Shown here: piece after piece, positions 40,790 through 52,437 of the stretch
Position numbering within the stretch: the first letter of the stretch is position 1
How the letters are laid out: the number at the start of each line of letters is the position of its first letter
DNA from: Sanguibacter gelidistatuariae
GTDB taxonomy: Bacteria; Actinomycetota; Actinomycetes; Actinomycetales; Cellulomonadaceae
Length of the DNA: 64,000 nucleotides
Reading direction: 5' to 3'
Assembly: GCF_900096585.1 (NCBI RefSeq)
Contig: NZ_FMYH01000010.1
Location: 1 to 64,000, forward strand
Position numbers and translations under genes: made by a program
The notes under the pieces: model-generated
Told to the model about the DNA's origin: nothing
The model's input: only the letters and a program-made list of their open reading frames with translations
The model's database searches: none

Positions 40790-42375
40790 GAGTCGCTCCC
40801 GTCGGTTGACTCGTCAAGGATGGTCATGTCGCTCCCGACCACGGTGGCCACGCTGATCGACGCCGGTGCTCGCACCAGGTCGAGCGCCGGGCCGGGGTAG
40901 AAGCCGAAGATCAGCAGGACGGCGATGAGCGGGGCGACGACCCACTTCTCCCGACCCGACAGGTCCGGCGTCGCGGAGAGCTCATCGCGCACCGGACCGG
41001 TGAAGATCCGCTGGTAGGTGACCAGGATGTAGAGCGCCGCGAGGATCACCACGAAGGCGGAGACGATCGCCGCGACCGAGTTGGTCTGGAAGGTCCCGAT
41101 GAACACCATGATCTCGGAGATGAACGGGGAGAGACCGGGCAGCGACAGCGCCGACAGGCCCGCGACCAGGAAGGTTCCCGCGAGGATCGGGGTGACCTTG
41201 GCCAGTCCCCCGAAGTCGGCGATCGTCCGGGACTTCCCTGACGGCGACCGCGCGATGATGAACCCGGCGAGCAGGAACAGCAGCCCGGTCGAGATCCCGT
41301 GGTTGAACATGTAGAAGGATGCGCCGGCCGTGCTCACCTCGGTGAAGGCGAAGATGCCCAGGATGATCACGCCGAAGTGGGAGACCGACGTGTACGCGAT
41401 CAACCGCATGAGGTCCTTCTGACCGAGCGCGAGCAGCGCCCCGTAGAGGATCGACACGACCGCGAGCACGATGATCACCGGGGCCGCCCAGCGGGAGGCG
41501 TTCGGGAACAGCGGCAGGCACAGGGTGAGCATCCCGAAGGTGCCGACCTTGTCCAGGACGCCCACCAGCAGCACGGACGTGCCCGCTGGGGCGTGCTCTG
41601 CGGCGTCGGGCAGCCAGGAGTGCACGGGGAACATCGGGGCCTTGATCGCGAAGGCGAGGAAGAACCCGAGGAAGAGCAGGCGCTCGGTGGTCGGTGCCAT
41701 CTGCAGACCCACAAGGTTGGCGGTCAGGAAGCCCTGCTCCCCGCCCGGGCCCTGGGTGTACAGCGCGATGACCGCGACGAGCATGACGAGTCCGCCGGCC
41801 AGGGAGAAGATGAGGAACTTGATCGCCGCGTAGCGCCGACGGGCGCCCTCGCCGAAGCCCCCGATCATGAAGTAGACCGGGATGAGCATGGCCTCGAAGA
41901 CGACGTAGAACAGGAAGACGTCCCGCGCGGTGAAGATGAGCACCATGAACATCTCGACGAGCAGCACGAGCGCGAGGTAGTGCCGCAACCGGCGGGCGCC
42001 GTTCAGCGCCACGTCCGAGCCGGTCTCGCCGTCGGTCACGCCCTGCTCACGCCAGGCCGCGCCGATCACGAGCGGCACGAGGAGCACGGAGAGCGCGACG
42101 AGCAGCAGAGCCACACCGTCGACGCCGAGCGCGTAGCTCGCCCCGATCTGCGGGATCCACTCGTGCATCTCGGTGAGCTGCTGGACCCCCGAGCGGGACG
42201 TGTCGAAGGCGCCGATGGCCAGGGCGAGCACCACAAGCTCGACGAGAGAGAAGCCGAGGGCCACGGGACGGGCCAGCTTGAGCCGGCCCGAGGGCAGGGC
42301 CCACAGCACGAGCGCGCCGATCAACGGCACGACAACAAGGACGGTGAGCCACGGGAAGGTCGTATCGATAGTCAT
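40786..42375 (-). CDS. nuoM: NADH-quinone oxidoreductase subunit M
   Basis: 529 residues, about 14 membrane helices, an antiporter-like proton pump of complex I. Diagnostic stretches are VLLVEMFMVLIFTARDVFLF then YVVFEAMLIPVYFMIGGFG, with the key Glu, FLAFAIKAPMFPVHSWLPDA then AEHAPAGTSVLLVGVLDKVG, and LMRLIAYTSVSHFGVIILGI. The start ATG is 13 bases after the nuoL stop. It is coupled to nuoN by a four-base overlap. Confidence 0.97.
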   Translation of the reverse strand: MTIDTTFPWLTVLVVVPLIGALVLWALPSGRLKLARPVALGFSLVELVVLALAIGAFDTSRSGVQQLTEMHEWIPQIGASYALGVDGVALLLVALSVLLVPLVIGAAWREQGVTDGETGSDVALNGARRLRHYLALVLLVEMFMVLIFTARDVFLFYVVFEAMLIPVYFMIGGFGEGARRRYAAIKFLIFSLAGGLVMLVAVIALYTQGPGGEQGFLTANLVGLQMAPTTERLLFLGFFLAFAIKAPMFPVHSWLPDAAEHAPAGTSVLLVGVLDKVGTFGMLTLCLPLFPNASRWAAPVIIVLAVVSILYGALLALGQKDLMRLIAYTSVSHFGVIILGIFAFTEVSTAGASFYMFNHGISTGLLFLLAGFIIARSPSGKSRTIADFGGLAKVTPILAGTFLVAGLSALSLPGLSPFISEIMVFIGTFQTNSVAAIVSAFVVILAALYILVTYQRIFTGPVRDELSATPDLSGREKWVVAPLIAVLLIFGFYPGPALDLVRAPASISVATVVGSDMTILDESTDGSDS

Positions 42376-42388
42376 CAGGGCGCCCCTC

Positions 42389-44320
42389 TCAGTTCCACAC
42401 GAACAGGACGATGACAACCAGCACAAGGAACCCCGCAAGCATCATGGCGGCGTAGGACCGCACGAATCCGTTCTGCATCCGCTTCACACCCGAGCCGATC
42501 ACGGCCAGCACACCGGCCAGGCCCATGAACGCGCCGTCGACCACCTTCTTGTCCGTGTAGACCAGCGACCGGGTGAGGTACTGCCCCGGGCGCATGAGGA
42601 GGTTCTCGTTGACCGCGTCCTGGTAGAGATCCACGCGGGCCGCCCGGGTGAGGGCGGAGCCGACCGGCGGCTCGACGGGGACCGCCGAGGCGGCGTACTG
42701 ACGCCAGGCCAGGAAGGCCCCGACCAGCACGAGCACGAGCGTGACGACCATGATCACGGCGACCGGGAGGACCGGTTCGTGGTGGGCGACCGGGCCGGTG
42801 ACCGGCTCGAGCCAGGTGGTGAATCCCCCACCGATCGCGAGCACCCCGCCGAGGCCGGCGGAGCCGACCGCGAGGATGATCATCGGCCAGATCATGAGCG
42901 CCGGTGACTCGTGCGGGTGGCGCACGGGCAGCTCAGAGCCGTCTGAGAGCTCCTGCGCCCAGCGCTTGTCCCCGTGGAAGGTCATGAAGAACAACCGCGA
43001 CATGTAGAAGGCGGTGATCCCGGCTCCCACGAGGGCCACGGAGCCGAAGACCCAGGGCTGCCAGCCGTGGCCGCCGTCGGCCGCGAAGGCTGCCTCGATG
43101 ATCTTGTCCTTGCTCCAGAAGCCCGAGAACGGCGGGATGCCGAGGATCGCGAGCCAGCCGAAGCCGAAGGTGATCCAGGTGACCTTCATGAACTTCGACA
43201 GCGCGCCGAAGCCGCGCATGTTCACGGAGTCGTCCATGCCGTGCATGACCGAGCCCGCGCCGAGGAACATGCCGGCCTTGAAGAAGCCGTGCGTCAGCAG
43301 GTGGAAGATCGCGAAGGCGTAGCCGATCGGGCCGAGCCCGGCGGCGAGCATCATGTAACCGATCTGGGACATCGTCGAGGCCGCGAGGGCCTTCTTGATG
43401 TCGTCCTTGGCGCAGCCGACGATCGCCCCGAAGAGCAGGGTGATCGCGCCGACGATCGCGGTGACCAGAAGGGCGTTCGGCGCGCCGGTGAAGATCGGGC
43501 CGGAGCGGACCACGAGGTAGACGCCCGCGGTCACCATGGTCGCTGCGTGGATGAGCGCGGAGACCGGCGTGGGGCCGGCCATCGCGTCGCCGAGCCAGGA
43601 CTGCAGCGGGAACTGGGCGCTCTTGCCGCAGGCCGCCACGAGCAGCATGAGCGCGATCGCGGTGAGCTTGCCCCCGTCGGCCATGCCCGGCGCGGCGGTC
43701 AGGACCGTCGAGAAGTCGAGCGCGCCGAAGGTGTTGAACATGAGCATGAGCGCGACGATCATGCCGACGTCGGCCACCCGGTTCACGATGAACGCCTTCT
43801 TCGCGGCCGTCGCATTCGCCGGGACGTGGTTCCAGAACCCGATGAGCAGGTAGGACGCCAGGCCCACGCCTTCCCAGCCGACGAAGAGCAGCAGGTAGGA
43901 GTCCGCGAGGACGAGCAGCAGCATGGCCGCGACGAAGAGGTTGAGGTAGGCGAAGAACCGGCGCCGGTCGGCGTCGTGCTCCATGTAGGCAACCGAGTAG
44001 ATGTGGATGAGGGTGCCCACGAACGTCACCAGCAGCACAAACGTGAGGCTCAGCGGGTCGATCCGCAGGCCAGCCTCGACGTTGAGCGGACCGGCATTGA
44101 GCCAGTCGAAGAGGTGGACGTCGACCACGCGGTCGCTCGCCTCACGTCCCAGCATGGCGATCAGGACGAGCGCGGCGACGACGAAGCTCGCCCCGGAGGC
44201 GATGACCCCGAGCCAGTGGCCCCAGGCGTTGGCGCGGCGGCCGGCGAGGAGCAGCACAGCGGCTCCCACGAGCGGGATGGCGATGAGCAACCAGGCAGCG
44301 TCGATCATTGAAGTGTCCAA
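42389..44320 (-). CDS. nuoL: NADH-quinone oxidoreductase subunit L
   Basis: 643 residues, the largest membrane subunit of complex I, a proton pump whose C-terminus forms the long lateral helix. Markers are [40 protein letters not shown] then [20 protein letters not shown], and [13 protein letters not shown] take the TTG at 44320 as start because GGAGG is 10 bases ahead. The ATG four codons later has no such signal. A spacer of 16 bases separates it from nuoK. Confidence 0.95.
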   Translation of the reverse strand: MDTSMIDAAWLLIAIPLVGAAVLLLAGRRANAWGHWLGVIASGASFVVAALVLIAMLGREASDRVVDVHLFDWLNAGPLNVEAGLRIDPLSLTFVLLVTFVGTLIHIYSVAYMEHDADRRRFFAYLNLFVAAMLLLVLADSYLLLFVGWEGVGLASYLLIGFWNHVPANATAAKKAFIVNRVADVGMIVALMLMFNTFGALDFSTVLTAAPGMADGGKLTAIALMLLVAACGKSAQFPLQSWLGDAMAGPTPVSALIHAATMVTAGVYLVVRSGPIFTGAPNALLVTAIVGAITLLFGAIVGCAKDDIKKALAASTMSQIGYMMLAAGLGPIGYAFAIFHLLTHGFFKAGMFLGAGSVMHGMDDSVNMRGFGALSKFMKVTWITFGFGWLAILGIPPFSGFWSKDKIIEAAFAADGGHGWQPWVFGSVALVGAGITAFYMSRLFFMTFHGDKRWAQELSDGSELPVRHPHESPALMIWPMIILAVGSAGLGGVLAIGGGFTTWLEPVTGPVAHHEPVLPVAVIMVVTLVLVLVGAFLAWRQYAASAVPVEPPVGSALTRAARVDLYQDAVNENLLMRPGQYLTRSLVYTDKKVVDGAFMGLAGVLAVIGSGVKRMQNGFVRSYAAMMLAGFLVLVVIVLFVWN

Positions 44321-44336
44321 TCTGACCGTTCCTCCG

Positions 44337-44636
44337 TCAGTTCTTCAGCAGGTTGGCGTCGTCGACCGACGCGGACCTGCGGGTTCGGAAGATGGACACG
44401 ATGATGGCAAGGCCGACCACGACCTCCGCGGCGGCCACCACCATCACGAAGAAGGCGATGACCTGACCGGTGAGGTCCCCGTGCATCCGGGCGAAGGTCA
44501 CGAAGCTGAGGTTGGCGGCGTTGAGCATGAGCTCGATGCCCATGAACACGATGATCGCGTTCCGCCTCAGCAGGACGGTCGCGGCGCCGATCGAGAAGAG
44601 GATCGCCGACAGGACCAGATAGTTGGTGAACTCCAT
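44337..44636 (-). CDS. nuoK: NADH-quinone oxidoreductase subunit K
   Basis: 99 residues with three membrane helices ([38 protein letters not shown], and [20 protein letters not shown]). The two conserved membrane glutamates, in [11 protein letters not shown] and [11 protein letters not shown], belong to the proton pathway. The ATG begins just one base after the nuoJ stop (TGAGATG). Confidence 0.97.
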   Translation of the reverse strand: MEFTNYLVLSAILFSIGAATVLLRRNAIIVFMGIELMLNAANLSFVTFARMHGDLTGQVIAFFVMVVAAAEVVVGLAIIVSIFRTRRSASVDDANLLKN

Positions 44637-44637
44637 C

Positions 44638-45468
44638 TCAGTGCTCCTCCTCGGTCTCGGCGGGGGCCGCCGGGTCAACGTCGGGCGCGGCACGCTCGGG
44701 GCCGGTGGGAGTCTGCGAGCTCGCCTTGAGCTCGGTGAGGAGGTTGAGCTCGCCCTCGAGCGGGGCACCGCGTTCCTGACCGCGCACGCGCAGCACCCGC
44801 GAGACCGAAGCCTCGATGGGCTGGCCGTGCGGGTCGAGGGCCGGGACGTCCATCGCGTTGCGCTGGGCGTAGACGCCGGGCGCGGGCAGCGGGACGAGCG
44901 ACTTGCCACCCAGGACGCGGGCGTCGGCCATCTCCTTCTGCCCCACGCGCGCGGTGAGCCGCGCCTTGTGAGTCAGGGTGAGCGCAGCGAGAGCCGCGGT
45001 GATCAGCAAGATGCCGACCACCTCGAGGTCGAAGACGAAGTCGGAGAACAAGATCCGAGCCAGGCCGACCGGGTTGGTCTCCAGGTTGGCCGTGGCGAGC
45101 CCAACACCTTCGGGGAAGGAGACCCGGGTGATCACGCCCACGAGGATCGCGCCCAGCCCGAGGCCGCAGAGCCAGCCCGCGAAGCGCTGGCCCTTGATCG
45201 TCTCCACGAGGGAGTCCGAGGCGTCCACGCCGACGAGCATGATGACAAAGAGGAAGAGCATCATGACCGCGCCGGTGTACACCACGACCTGCACGATCCC
45301 CAAGAACGGGGCTTCCTGCGCGACGTAGAGGACCGCGAGGCAGATCATGACAAAGACGATGCACAGGGTCGCGTGGACCGCCTTGCGGGCGAAGAGCAGC
45401 CCGAGGGCCGCCAGGACCATGAGGGGCGCGACGCACCAGAAGAGGATCGCTTCGCCGCCGCTCGCCAT
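44638..45468 (-). CDS. nuoJ: NADH-quinone oxidoreductase subunit J
   Basis: 276 residues. Five membrane helices lie in the first 175 residues, including [20 protein letters not shown] followed by VIMLVGVD, the helix-3 pi-bulge region. The remaining 100 residues form a soluble tail with [20 protein letters not shown] and an acidic Pro/Ala-rich end. Such tails are common in actinobacterial NuoJ and absent in E. coli. The ATG overlaps the nuoI stop. Confidence 0.96.
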   Translation of the reverse strand: MASGGEAILFWCVAPLMVLAALGLLFARKAVHATLCIVFVMICLAVLYVAQEAPFLGIVQVVVYTGAVMMLFLFVIMLVGVDASDSLVETIKGQRFAGWLCGLGLGAILVGVITRVSFPEGVGLATANLETNPVGLARILFSDFVFDLEVVGILLITAALAALTLTHKARLTARVGQKEMADARVLGGKSLVPLPAPGVYAQRNAMDVPALDPHGQPIEASVSRVLRVRGQERGAPLEGELNLLTELKASSQTPTGPERAAPDVDPAAPAETEEEH

Positions 45469-46193
45469 CAGCGCACCGTCCCGGTGGGAGCGCCGGACGC
45501 GGGCGACGCCGCTGTACCCGACGCCGCTGTACCCGACGCCGCGACGGCCGCCCGCGCCGAGGCGAGGGTCGGGTCGTCGGGACGGTGGTCGGCGACCCAG
45601 GCGACCTGCTCGGCGACCGGACCGGTCACTTCGCCGCGGTAGTACTGGGTGTCCTCGGTTCCGGGGACCATGGGGTGCGGGGCGGCGAGCATCCCCTCAC
45701 GCAGCGGAGCCAAGAGGTCCTCCTTCTCCCAGATGAGTCCCGCGCGGGTGGGACCGGTGAGCTCGTACTCGTTCGTCATCGTCAGCGCGCGGGTGGGGCA
45801 TGCCTCGATGCACAGCCCACAGAAGATGCACCGCAGGTAGTTGATCTGATAGACGCTGCCGTAGCGCTCGCCCGGGGAGCGGTGCGCGCCGTCGGGCAGG
45901 TCAGCGTTGCTGGCGCCCTCGACGTAGATGGCGTCCGCGGGGCAGGCCCACGCGCACAGCTCGCAGCCGATGCACTTCTCGAGGCCGTCGGCGTAGCGGT
46001 TGAGCTGGTGGCGCCCGTGGTAGCGGGGCTTGGTCGGGACCTTCTCGAAGGGGTACTGCTCCGTCACGGTGGGCCGGAACATCGAGGCGAAGGTCACGCC
46101 GAAGCCGGCGATCGGCGCGAGGATCTCGGCGATCCCGGTAGGTGGTTCGATGAGCGGCTCGTACGGCTCGTTCGTCGTTGGCTTGTCACTCAT
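45468..46193 (-). CDS. nuoI: NADH-quinone oxidoreductase subunit I
   Basis: 241 residues. Two ferredoxin-type motifs, [20 protein letters not shown] and [20 protein letters not shown], bind the two 4Fe-4S clusters (N6a/N6b) that pass electrons towards N2. The N-terminal amphipathic helix ([16 protein letters not shown]) lies on the membrane arm. The C-terminus has an Ala/Ser/Gly/Thr tail encoded by a duplicated 15-base unit. It starts inside the nuoH end (overlap of eight bases). Confidence 0.97.
   Translation of the reverse strand: MSDKPTTNEPYEPLIEPPTGIAEILAPIAGFGVTFASMFRPTVTEQYPFEKVPTKPRYHGRHQLNRYADGLEKCIGCELCAWACPADAIYVEGASNADLPDGAHRSPGERYGSVYQINYLRCIFCGLCIEACPTRALTMTNEYELTGPTRAGLIWEKEDLLAPLREGMLAAPHPMVPGTEDTQYYRGEVTGPVAEQVAWVADHRPDDPTLASARAAVAASGTAASGTAASPASGAPTGTVR
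45507..45541. repeat. Short tandem duplication in the nuoI tail
   Basis: The 15-base unit CCGCTGTACCCGACG occurs twice in a row (45507-45536), and the next bases continue a third partial copy. It encodes repeated SGTAA. This is the last part of the protein, beyond the Fe-S domain. Confidence 0.7.
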
Positions 46194-47523
46194 CGTCGTC
46201 GTCCTTCCCTGTGGTCGAGCTGGGGGCGGTCGGGCTGGGCGCGCCTGCGCCGATCGCAGCGCGGGCGCGGCGCTCGGCCCGAGGCGAGGGGGGCAGCTTC
46301 TGCCCGGGCATCGGCGGCACCGGGTAGCCGGCGGCGAAGGGGTCGAAGACCCCGTCCGCACCCGAGCCGGGGAGCTCCGCGGGGGCTGGCGGTGGTTTCT
46401 CGGGCAAGAACCGCAGCACGACGATCACCACGAGAGCGACCCCGAAGATGACCACCCCAACGGTCTGCAGGTTGACGTCGTGGAACTCGCGCAGGCCGCG
46501 GATGACGGACACGCAGACGATCCAGCCGAGGGCGAAGGGGATGAGGACCTTCCAGCCGAAACGCATGAACTGGTCGTAGCGCAGGCGCAGCAGGGTCCCG
46601 CGGATCCAGACGAAGAGGAACATGAACAGCCACATCTTCACGAGGAACCACAAGACTGGCCACCAGCCCTCGTTGAACATGCCGTCGTTGATCGCGGAGA
46701 TCGGGAACGGTGCCCGCCAGCCGCCGAGGAACAGCGTCGTGGCCACGGCCGACACGTTGATCATGTTGATGTACTCGGCGAGGAAGAACCAAGCGAACTT
46801 CATCGAGGAGTACTCGGTCATATAGCCCGAGACGAGCTCTCCCTCAGCCTCGGGGAGGTCGAAGGGCAAGCGGTTGGTCTCACCGACCATGGAGATGACG
46901 TAGATGAGGAAGGCCGGGAACAGCGGCAGGATCAGCCAGTAGTCGGTCTGACCGTCGACGATCGCCCCGGTCGACATCGACCCGACCACGATGAACACGC
47001 TCACCAGGGACAGGCCCATGGCGAGCTCGTAGCTGATCACCTGGGCGGTTGACCGCACCGCGCCGAGCAGCGGGTACGTCGAGCCGGAGGCCCAGCCGCC
47101 GAGGATGATGCCGTACACCCCGACCGAGGCGCAGGCCAGGATGTACAAGACCGCGACCGGGAAGTCGGTCAGCTGGGCCGGGGTGGTGAAATCCGTGAAG
47201 GGGATCCGCACCTGCGGGCCGAAGGGGATGACCGCGAAGGTCAGCAGGGAGCAGAACACCGCGATCATCGGGGCGATCAGGTAGACGAACTTGTCTGCCG
47301 CCTTGACCGTGATGTCTTCCTTGAGCAGCAGCTTCATCGCGTCGGCCAGCGACTGCAGCAGCCCGAAGGGGCCGTGCACGTTGGGGCCCGGCCGCACCTG
47401 CATGCGAGCCACGACCTTGCGCTCGAACCAGATCGCCAGCAGCACGCTCGTGAGCAGGAAGACGATGATCAGGACGGCCTTGATGAGATACGTCCAGAAG
47501 GTGTCGTTGGAGAAGTCGACCAT
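46186..47523 (-). CDS. nuoH: NADH-quinone oxidoreductase subunit H
   Basis: 445 residues, eight membrane helices, the subunit that forms the quinone entry channel with NuoB/NuoD. Characteristic [20 protein letters not shown] then [17 protein letters not shown] and [20 protein letters not shown] then [19 protein letters not shown] are present. A cytosolic C-terminal tail of about 80 residues, Pro/Ala-rich with an Asp-rich end, is an actinobacterial extension. ATG 47523 overlaps the nuoG stop by one base; a GTG just before it is a less likely start. Confidence 0.97.
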   Translation of the reverse strand: MVDFSNDTFWTYLIKAVLIIVFLLTSVLLAIWFERKVVARMQVRPGPNVHGPFGLLQSLADAMKLLLKEDITVKAADKFVYLIAPMIAVFCSLLTFAVIPFGPQVRIPFTDFTTPAQLTDFPVAVLYILACASVGVYGIILGGWASGSTYPLLGAVRSTAQVISYELAMGLSLVSVFIVVGSMSTGAIVDGQTDYWLILPLFPAFLIYVISMVGETNRLPFDLPEAEGELVSGYMTEYSSMKFAWFFLAEYINMINVSAVATTLFLGGWRAPFPISAINDGMFNEGWWPVLWFLVKMWLFMFLFVWIRGTLLRLRYDQFMRFGWKVLIPFALGWIVCVSVIRGLREFHDVNLQTVGVVIFGVALVVIVVLRFLPEKPPPAPAELPGSGADGVFDPFAAGYPVPPMPGQKLPPSPRAERRARAAIGAGAPSPTAPSSTTGKDDDDE

Positions 47524-50198
47524 CACGCGTCCTTCCCGTCGGCGTTCGCAGAAGTCGTGTGGCCGGCGGCCGCATCGGGGCGGGAGACCTCGACGATGGC
47601 ACCCGGTCCCACACCCAGGGTGCGGTGCACCTGTGAGCCGGGAGAGTTGAGAGGCAGCCAGACGACGTGGTCCGGCATGTCCGTGATCACCAGCGGGAGC
47701 GTGATCGCACCCTGCGTCGTGGTGACGGAGACGAGGTCACCGTCGGTCGCGAGGCTCAGCGTCCGCGCGGTTCCCGCGGACATCCGCGCGACCGGTCGCT
47801 TGGCCGTCCCGGCGAGGAAGACCTCGCCGTCCTGGGCCCGGCCGCAGTCGAGCAGCATCCGCCACCCGGCCAGGACCGCTTGCCCCGGAACGGGGCTGGG
47901 TGGTTCGTGCGCCGACACGTCCGGGGCACCCACCCGGGCGCCGTCCCAGGTACCGAGCTGCTCGATCTCGGAGCGGACGCCGTCCAGGGTGCCCAGACCG
48001 AGCTGGGTGCCCATCACGTCAGCGATCGCGTCGAGGACGCGGTGGTCGGCCATCGCCACGGACTCGAGGGCCTGGCCGAAGGGACGCACGCGCCCCTCCC
48101 AGTTCCAGAACGCGCCGGCCTTCTCGGCCGGCGGCGCGACCGGGAAGACAACATCGGCATGGGCCGTGACATCGGAGGACCGGACCTCAAGGGAGACGAC
48201 GAAGTCGGCCATCTCGAGGGCCACCCGCGCGGCGTCCGGATCGGGGAGGTCGGCAAGCTCGACCCCGCCCACGACGACGGCGCGCAGGTCACCTGCGGAC
48301 AGCGCCGCGAGGATCGCGGCGGTGTCCCGGCCCGGGGCCTGCGGGAGAGGGTCGGTCCCCCACGCGGCGGCCAGGTCGACGCGCGCAGCGGCATCAGCGA
48401 CCGGACGGCCGCCAGGCAGCAGGGAGGCCAGAGCGCCCATCTCGACGGCGCCCCGCTCTCCCGCGCGACGCGGGATCCAGGCCAGGCGCGCGCCGGTGCG
48501 CTGCGCGAGGCGCAGCGCGGCGGAGTATCCGCCCGGAACCGCGGCGAGGCGTTCGCCGACGACGATGACGGCGCGACCGGCGCCCGCACCCTCAAGGGCA
48601 AGGCGCACGTGGGCGAGGTCCTCCTCGGAGCCGATCGCGTCGAGCACCTCGGCCTCGGTGCCCGGGGCGGCGCGCAGCAGCGTGCCCCCGCCGGCCCCGA
48701 TCCGGGCCAGGCCGCGGGTCGCGAAGGGGGCGATCGAATAGGCCTGGAGGCCGTGGGCGAGGGCGCCCTTGCGCAGGCGCAGGAAGACCACGCCGGCTTC
48801 TTCCTCGGCCTCGATCCCGACGAGCAGCACGACGGCTGCGCGCTCGAGGTCGGCGAAGGTCACCCCGATGCCGGACCCGGCGACCGTGGAGGCCAGGAAG
48901 GCCTCCTCCTCAGCGGAGTGGTCGCGGGAGCGGTAGTCGACGTCGTTCGTCCCCAGTGCCACCCGGGCGAACTTGGCGTAGGCGTAGGAGTCCTCGATGG
49001 TCAGGCGTCCGCCGGGCAGCACACCCACGCCGCCGGCGGTGCGCCGGTCCCCGGCCTGGGCCGCGCGCAGGCCGGCGGCGGCCGCGTCGAGGGCCTCCAT
49101 CCAGCTGGCGGGGCGCAGCTCGCCGCGGAACCCGCCCTCGCCGCGCTCGCGGATCATCGGGGTGGTCAGCCGGTCCGGCGCGCTCTGCCACGTGAAGGCG
49201 AAGCGGTCCTTGTCGGTGATCCACTCCTCGTTGACGGCCGGGTCGTCGCCCGCGAGGCGGCGCATGACCGTGCCGCGGCGGTGATCCACGCGGATCGCCG
49301 ACCCGGAGGAGTCGTGCTCGGAGACGGACGGGGTCGAGACGAGGTCGAAGGGCCGCGACCGGAAGCGGTAGGCCGCGCCGGTCAGCGCGCCGACCGGGCA
49401 GATCTGGACGGTGTTGCCGGAGAAGTAGGACGCGAAGGGCAGCCCGGACTCGTCCGGCTCGGCGAATCCCGACGGGGTGTCCGAGCCGACCGAGCCGGCG
49501 TCGGCCGTGTCGTCCCAGCGGTCGATCGAGGAGTCGGCGAAACCGAGGATCACGGGGTCGAAGCGCCCGATCTGCTGCTGCGCGCCGCGCTTCTGCAGGT
49601 CGATGAACGCGTCTCCGGCGATCTGCTTGGAGAAGCGGGTGCACCGCTGGCACAGAATGCAACGCTCGCGATCGAGCAAGATCTCCGTCGAGATGGAGAT
49701 CGGCTTGGGGAAGGTCCGCTTGACGTCGATGAAACGGCTCGTGGCGCGGCCGTTGCTCATGGCCTGGTTCTGCAGCGGGCATTCCCCGCCCTTGTCGCAG
49801 ACCGGGCAGTCGAGGGGGTGGTTGATGAGCAGCATCTCCATGATCCCGTGCTGGGCCTTGTCGGCGACCGGGGAGGTGTGCTGGGTCTTGACGACCATGC
49901 CGGGCGATGCCTCGAGCGTGCAGGAGGCCTGCGGCTTGGGCATCGGGCGGACGTTGCCGTCGCGGTCGGGCACGGCGACGTCGACCAGACACTGGCGGCA
50001 CGCGCCGGCCGGCTCGAGCAGCGGGTGGTCGCAGAACCGCGGGATCTGGATGCCGACCTGCTCGGCGGCGCGGATGACGAGCGTGCCCTTGGGCACGGCC
50101 ATCTCCACACCGTCGATCGTGAAGGTCACGAGGTCAGCGGGCGCGGGGAGCGCGGCGGAGGCTTTCACGACGGCGCCCTTGTTGTCGGTGACGGTCAT
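47523..50198 (-). CDS. nuoG: NADH-quinone oxidoreductase subunit G
   Basis: 891 residues. The N-terminal 2Fe-2S ferredoxin-like domain has [15 protein letters not shown]. The His-ligated 4Fe-4S cluster is in [20 protein letters not shown], followed by [17 protein letters not shown] for a further 4Fe-4S cluster. A degenerate molybdopterin-oxidoreductase domain (about 300-780) and a C-terminal molydopterin-dinucleotide-binding-like beta barrel (about 790-880) follow. The subunit carries electrons from NuoF/NuoE to NuoI. The ATG shares one base with the nuoF stop. Confidence 0.96.
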   Translation of the reverse strand: MTVTDNKGAVVKASAALPAPADLVTFTIDGVEMAVPKGTLVIRAAEQVGIQIPRFCDHPLLEPAGACRQCLVDVAVPDRDGNVRPMPKPQASCTLEASPGMVVKTQHTSPVADKAQHGIMEMLLINHPLDCPVCDKGGECPLQNQAMSNGRATSRFIDVKRTFPKPISISTEILLDRERCILCQRCTRFSKQIAGDAFIDLQKRGAQQQIGRFDPVILGFADSSIDRWDDTADAGSVGSDTPSGFAEPDESGLPFASYFSGNTVQICPVGALTGAAYRFRSRPFDLVSTPSVSEHDSSGSAIRVDHRRGTVMRRLAGDDPAVNEEWITDKDRFAFTWQSAPDRLTTPMIRERGEGGFRGELRPASWMEALDAAAAGLRAAQAGDRRTAGGVGVLPGGRLTIEDSYAYAKFARVALGTNDVDYRSRDHSAEEEAFLASTVAGSGIGVTFADLERAAVVLLVGIEAEEEAGVVFLRLRKGALAHGLQAYSIAPFATRGLARIGAGGGTLLRAAPGTEAEVLDAIGSEEDLAHVRLALEGAGAGRAVIVVGERLAAVPGGYSAALRLAQRTGARLAWIPRRAGERGAVEMGALASLLPGGRPVADAAARVDLAAAWGTDPLPQAPGRDTAAILAALSAGDLRAVVVGGVELADLPDPDAARVALEMADFVVSLEVRSSDVTAHADVVFPVAPPAEKAGAFWNWEGRVRPFGQALESVAMADHRVLDAIADVMGTQLGLGTLDGVRSEIEQLGTWDGARVGAPDVSAHEPPSPVPGQAVLAGWRMLLDCGRAQDGEVFLAGTAKRPVARMSAGTARTLSLATDGDLVSVTTTQGAITLPLVITDMPDHVVWLPLNSPGSQVHRTLGVGPGAIVEVSRPDAAAGHTTSANADGKDA

Positions 50199-51580
50199 CA
50201 GTGGCCTCCTGCGCCGGAACCCGCGAGCACTGCGCGCGAAGTAGGCGTGTAGTCGAACAGCGCGGACCGCTCCGGGGGGAACAGCTCGCTGGCGGGGGTG
50301 TGCATGCCTGCCTCGAACTCCGCGCGGAAGTACTGGATCGCGGAGGTGATGCACGACGTCGCACCGTCACCCAGGGCGCAGAACGCGCGGCCGAGGATGT
50401 TGTCGCACGTGTCGAGCAGGGTGTCGATGTCGGTCTGAGTGCCCTGACCCTGCTCGATCCGACGCAGGATCTGCTTGAGCCAGTACGTACCCTCACGGCA
50501 GGGGGTGCACTTGCCGCAGGACTCGTGGGCGTAGAACTCAGTCCAGCGGGTGACCGCCCGGACGACCGAGGTGGTCTCGTCGAAGATCTGCAGGGCACGC
50601 GTGCCGAGCATCGAGCCGGCCTTGGCGACCGACTCGTAGTCGAGCGGGACGTCGAGGTGGGCGGCCGTGAAGATCGGAGTCGAGGACCCACCCGGGGTCC
50701 AGAACTTCAGCTCGCGCCCTCCGCGCACTCCCCCGGCCATGTCGAGCAGCTCGCGCAGCGTGATGCCGAGCGGCGCCTCGTACTGACCGGGCCGGGTGAC
50801 GTGCCCGGAGAGGGAGAAGAGACCATGACCGGCCGAGCGCTCGGTGCCCATCGACGTGAACCACTTCGCGCCGCGGGCGACGATCGCCGGCACGGAGGCC
50901 ACCGACTCGACGTTGTTGACGACCGTCGGGCGGGCGTAGAGCCCAGCGACGGCGGGGAACGGCGGCTTGAGTCGCGGCTGTCCGCGCAGGCCCTCGAGAG
51001 AGTCCAGCAGCGCCGTCTCCTCACCGCAGATGTACGCGCCGGCGCCGGCGTGCACCGTGACGTCGAGGTCGAAGCCCGAACCCTGGATGTTCTTGCCGAG
51101 GTACCCGGCCGCGTAGGCCTCCTCGACCGCCTTGAGCAGCCGGCGGTAGACGTGCAGCACCTCGCCGCGGACATAGATGAACGCGTGGTTGCAGCCGATC
51201 GCGTAGGACGTGATGACCACGCCCTCGATGAGCACCTGCGGGGTCGCGAGCATGAGGGGGATGTCCTTGCAGGTCCCCGGCTCGGACTCGTCGGCGTTGA
51301 CCACGAGGTAGCGCGGCCCGCCGTCAGGAGCAGGCAGGAAACCCCACTTCATCCCGGTCGGGAACCCAGCCCCGCCGCGTCCGCGCAGGCCCGAGTCCTT
51401 GACGGTCTGCACGACGTCGCCGGGCGCCTGGGCGAGCGCGGCGCGCAGGCCCTCGTAGCCGCCCGTGGCGAGGTAGGTCTCCATCGTCCAGGAGCGCTCG
51501 GCGTCCCAGAACGCGGACAGCACGGGGGCGAGCACGGTGGGGGCAGGGGTTGCCTCCGCGGTGGTCTGCTGGTCGGTCAT
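50198..51580 (-). CDS. nuoF: NADH-quinone oxidoreductase subunit F
   Basis: 460 residues, the NADH- and FMN-binding subunit of complex I. Motifs are [18 protein letters not shown] for [42 protein letters not shown] then [17 protein letters not shown] for FMN, and the N3 4Fe-4S ligands in [20 protein letters not shown] with the distal Cys in [12 protein letters not shown]. The ATG overlaps the nuoE stop by four bases. Confidence 0.98.
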   Translation of the reverse strand: MTDQQTTAEATPAPTVLAPVLSAFWDAERSWTMETYLATGGYEGLRAALAQAPGDVVQTVKDSGLRGRGGAGFPTGMKWGFLPAPDGGPRYLVVNADESEPGTCKDIPLMLATPQVLIEGVVITSYAIGCNHAFIYVRGEVLHVYRRLLKAVEEAYAAGYLGKNIQGSGFDLDVTVHAGAGAYICGEETALLDSLEGLRGQPRLKPPFPAVAGLYARPTVVNNVESVASVPAIVARGAKWFTSMGTERSAGHGLFSLSGHVTRPGQYEAPLGITLRELLDMAGGVRGGRELKFWTPGGSSTPIFTAAHLDVPLDYESVAKAGSMLGTRALQIFDETTSVVRAVTRWTEFYAHESCGKCTPCREGTYWLKQILRRIEQGQGTQTDIDTLLDTCDNILGRAFCALGDGATSCITSAIQYFRAEFEAGMHTPASELFPPERSALFDYTPTSRAVLAGSGAGGH

Positions 51581-52437
51581 TTCCCTGCCTCCGGCGTCGT
51601 GTCGGCTGGGGCGATGGGCGTTCGTTCCGCGCTGGACTGCTCGCCGCCGGTGGCCGGCGTCGAGTCGGTGGGCTCCGCGCCGGCCGCCGCGGGAGCTGCC
51701 GCTTCGGTCGTGCCCGCGGCCGGCGCGGAGCCGGGTGCGACCCAGCCCTTCTCGCGGGCCAGGACCGTCCCGGCGATGGTCGGCGCTCCCGCGCCCACGC
51801 CCTCGTCGGCGCGTCCGTCGGTGAAACCGGCGAGCACCCGGGACATGGCCTTGAAGGAGCAGACCGACATGGCTCCGCGGCTGGGTGTGACGTCCTTGCC
51901 GAGGCGGAGGTCGTCGACCACGGTCGTCGCGCTCGCCGGGGTCTGGTTGTCGAAGAACTCCCAGTTGACCATGACGACGGGTGCGTAGTCGCAGGCCGCG
52001 TTGCACTCGACGCGCTCGAGGGTGATCGCGCCGTCGTCGGTCGTCTCGTCGTGCCCGATGCCCAGGTGGTCGGAGAGCTCCTCAAAGATCTCGTCGCCGC
52101 CCATGATCGCGCACAGCGTGTTGGTGCAGACCCCGACCGTGTACTTGCCGTTGGGCCGGCGTTTGTACTGCGTGTAGAACGTCGCGACGGCCGAGACCTC
52201 GGCCGGCGTGATCGACAGGATCTGCGCGCAGAAGCCGATGCCATCCCGGGAGACGAAGCCATCCTCGGCCTGGACGAGGTGCAGCATCGGCAGCAGGGCC
52301 GAGCGGGGCTCGGGGTAGCGGGCGATGATCTCGCGGGCGTCTGCCTCGAGCCGACCGAACGTCACTGCGTCATAGCCAGAGCCGGCGCCGGGACGCGGGG
52401 CCGGCTGGCCGCCAGTGGGCTGGGTGTCGATGCTCAT
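51577..52437 (-). CDS. nuoE: NADH-quinone oxidoreductase subunit E
   Basis: 286 residues. The thioredoxin-like 2Fe-2S domain has its four cysteines in [11 protein letters not shown] and [16 protein letters not shown] helical bundle precedes it ([20 protein letters not shown]). The last 80 or so residues are Ala/Pro/Thr-rich and low in complexity, about 100 residues beyond the E. coli protein. The ATG overlaps the nuoD stop by four bases. Confidence 0.97.
   Translation of the reverse strand: MSIDTQPTGGQPAPRPGAGSGYDAVTFGRLEADAREIIARYPEPRSALLPMLHLVQAEDGFVSRDGIGFCAQILSITPAEVSAVATFYTQYKRRPNGKYTVGVCTNTLCAIMGGDEIFEELSDHLGIGHDETTDDGAITLERVECNAACDYAPVVMVNWEFFDNQTPASATTVVDDLRLGKDVTPSRGAMSVCSFKAMSRVLAGFTDGRADEGVGAGAPTIAGTVLAREKGWVAPGSAPAAGTTEAAAPAAAGAEPTDSTPATGGEQSSAERTPIAPADTTPEAGK

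Noticed and set aside
39182-50252. Several long plus-strand open frames opposite nuoN, nuoM, nuoL and nuoG
   Set aside because: Their compositions (runs of Glu, His, Asp, Arg, Gly) mirror the complement of the nuo genes, and no start signals or motifs are present.
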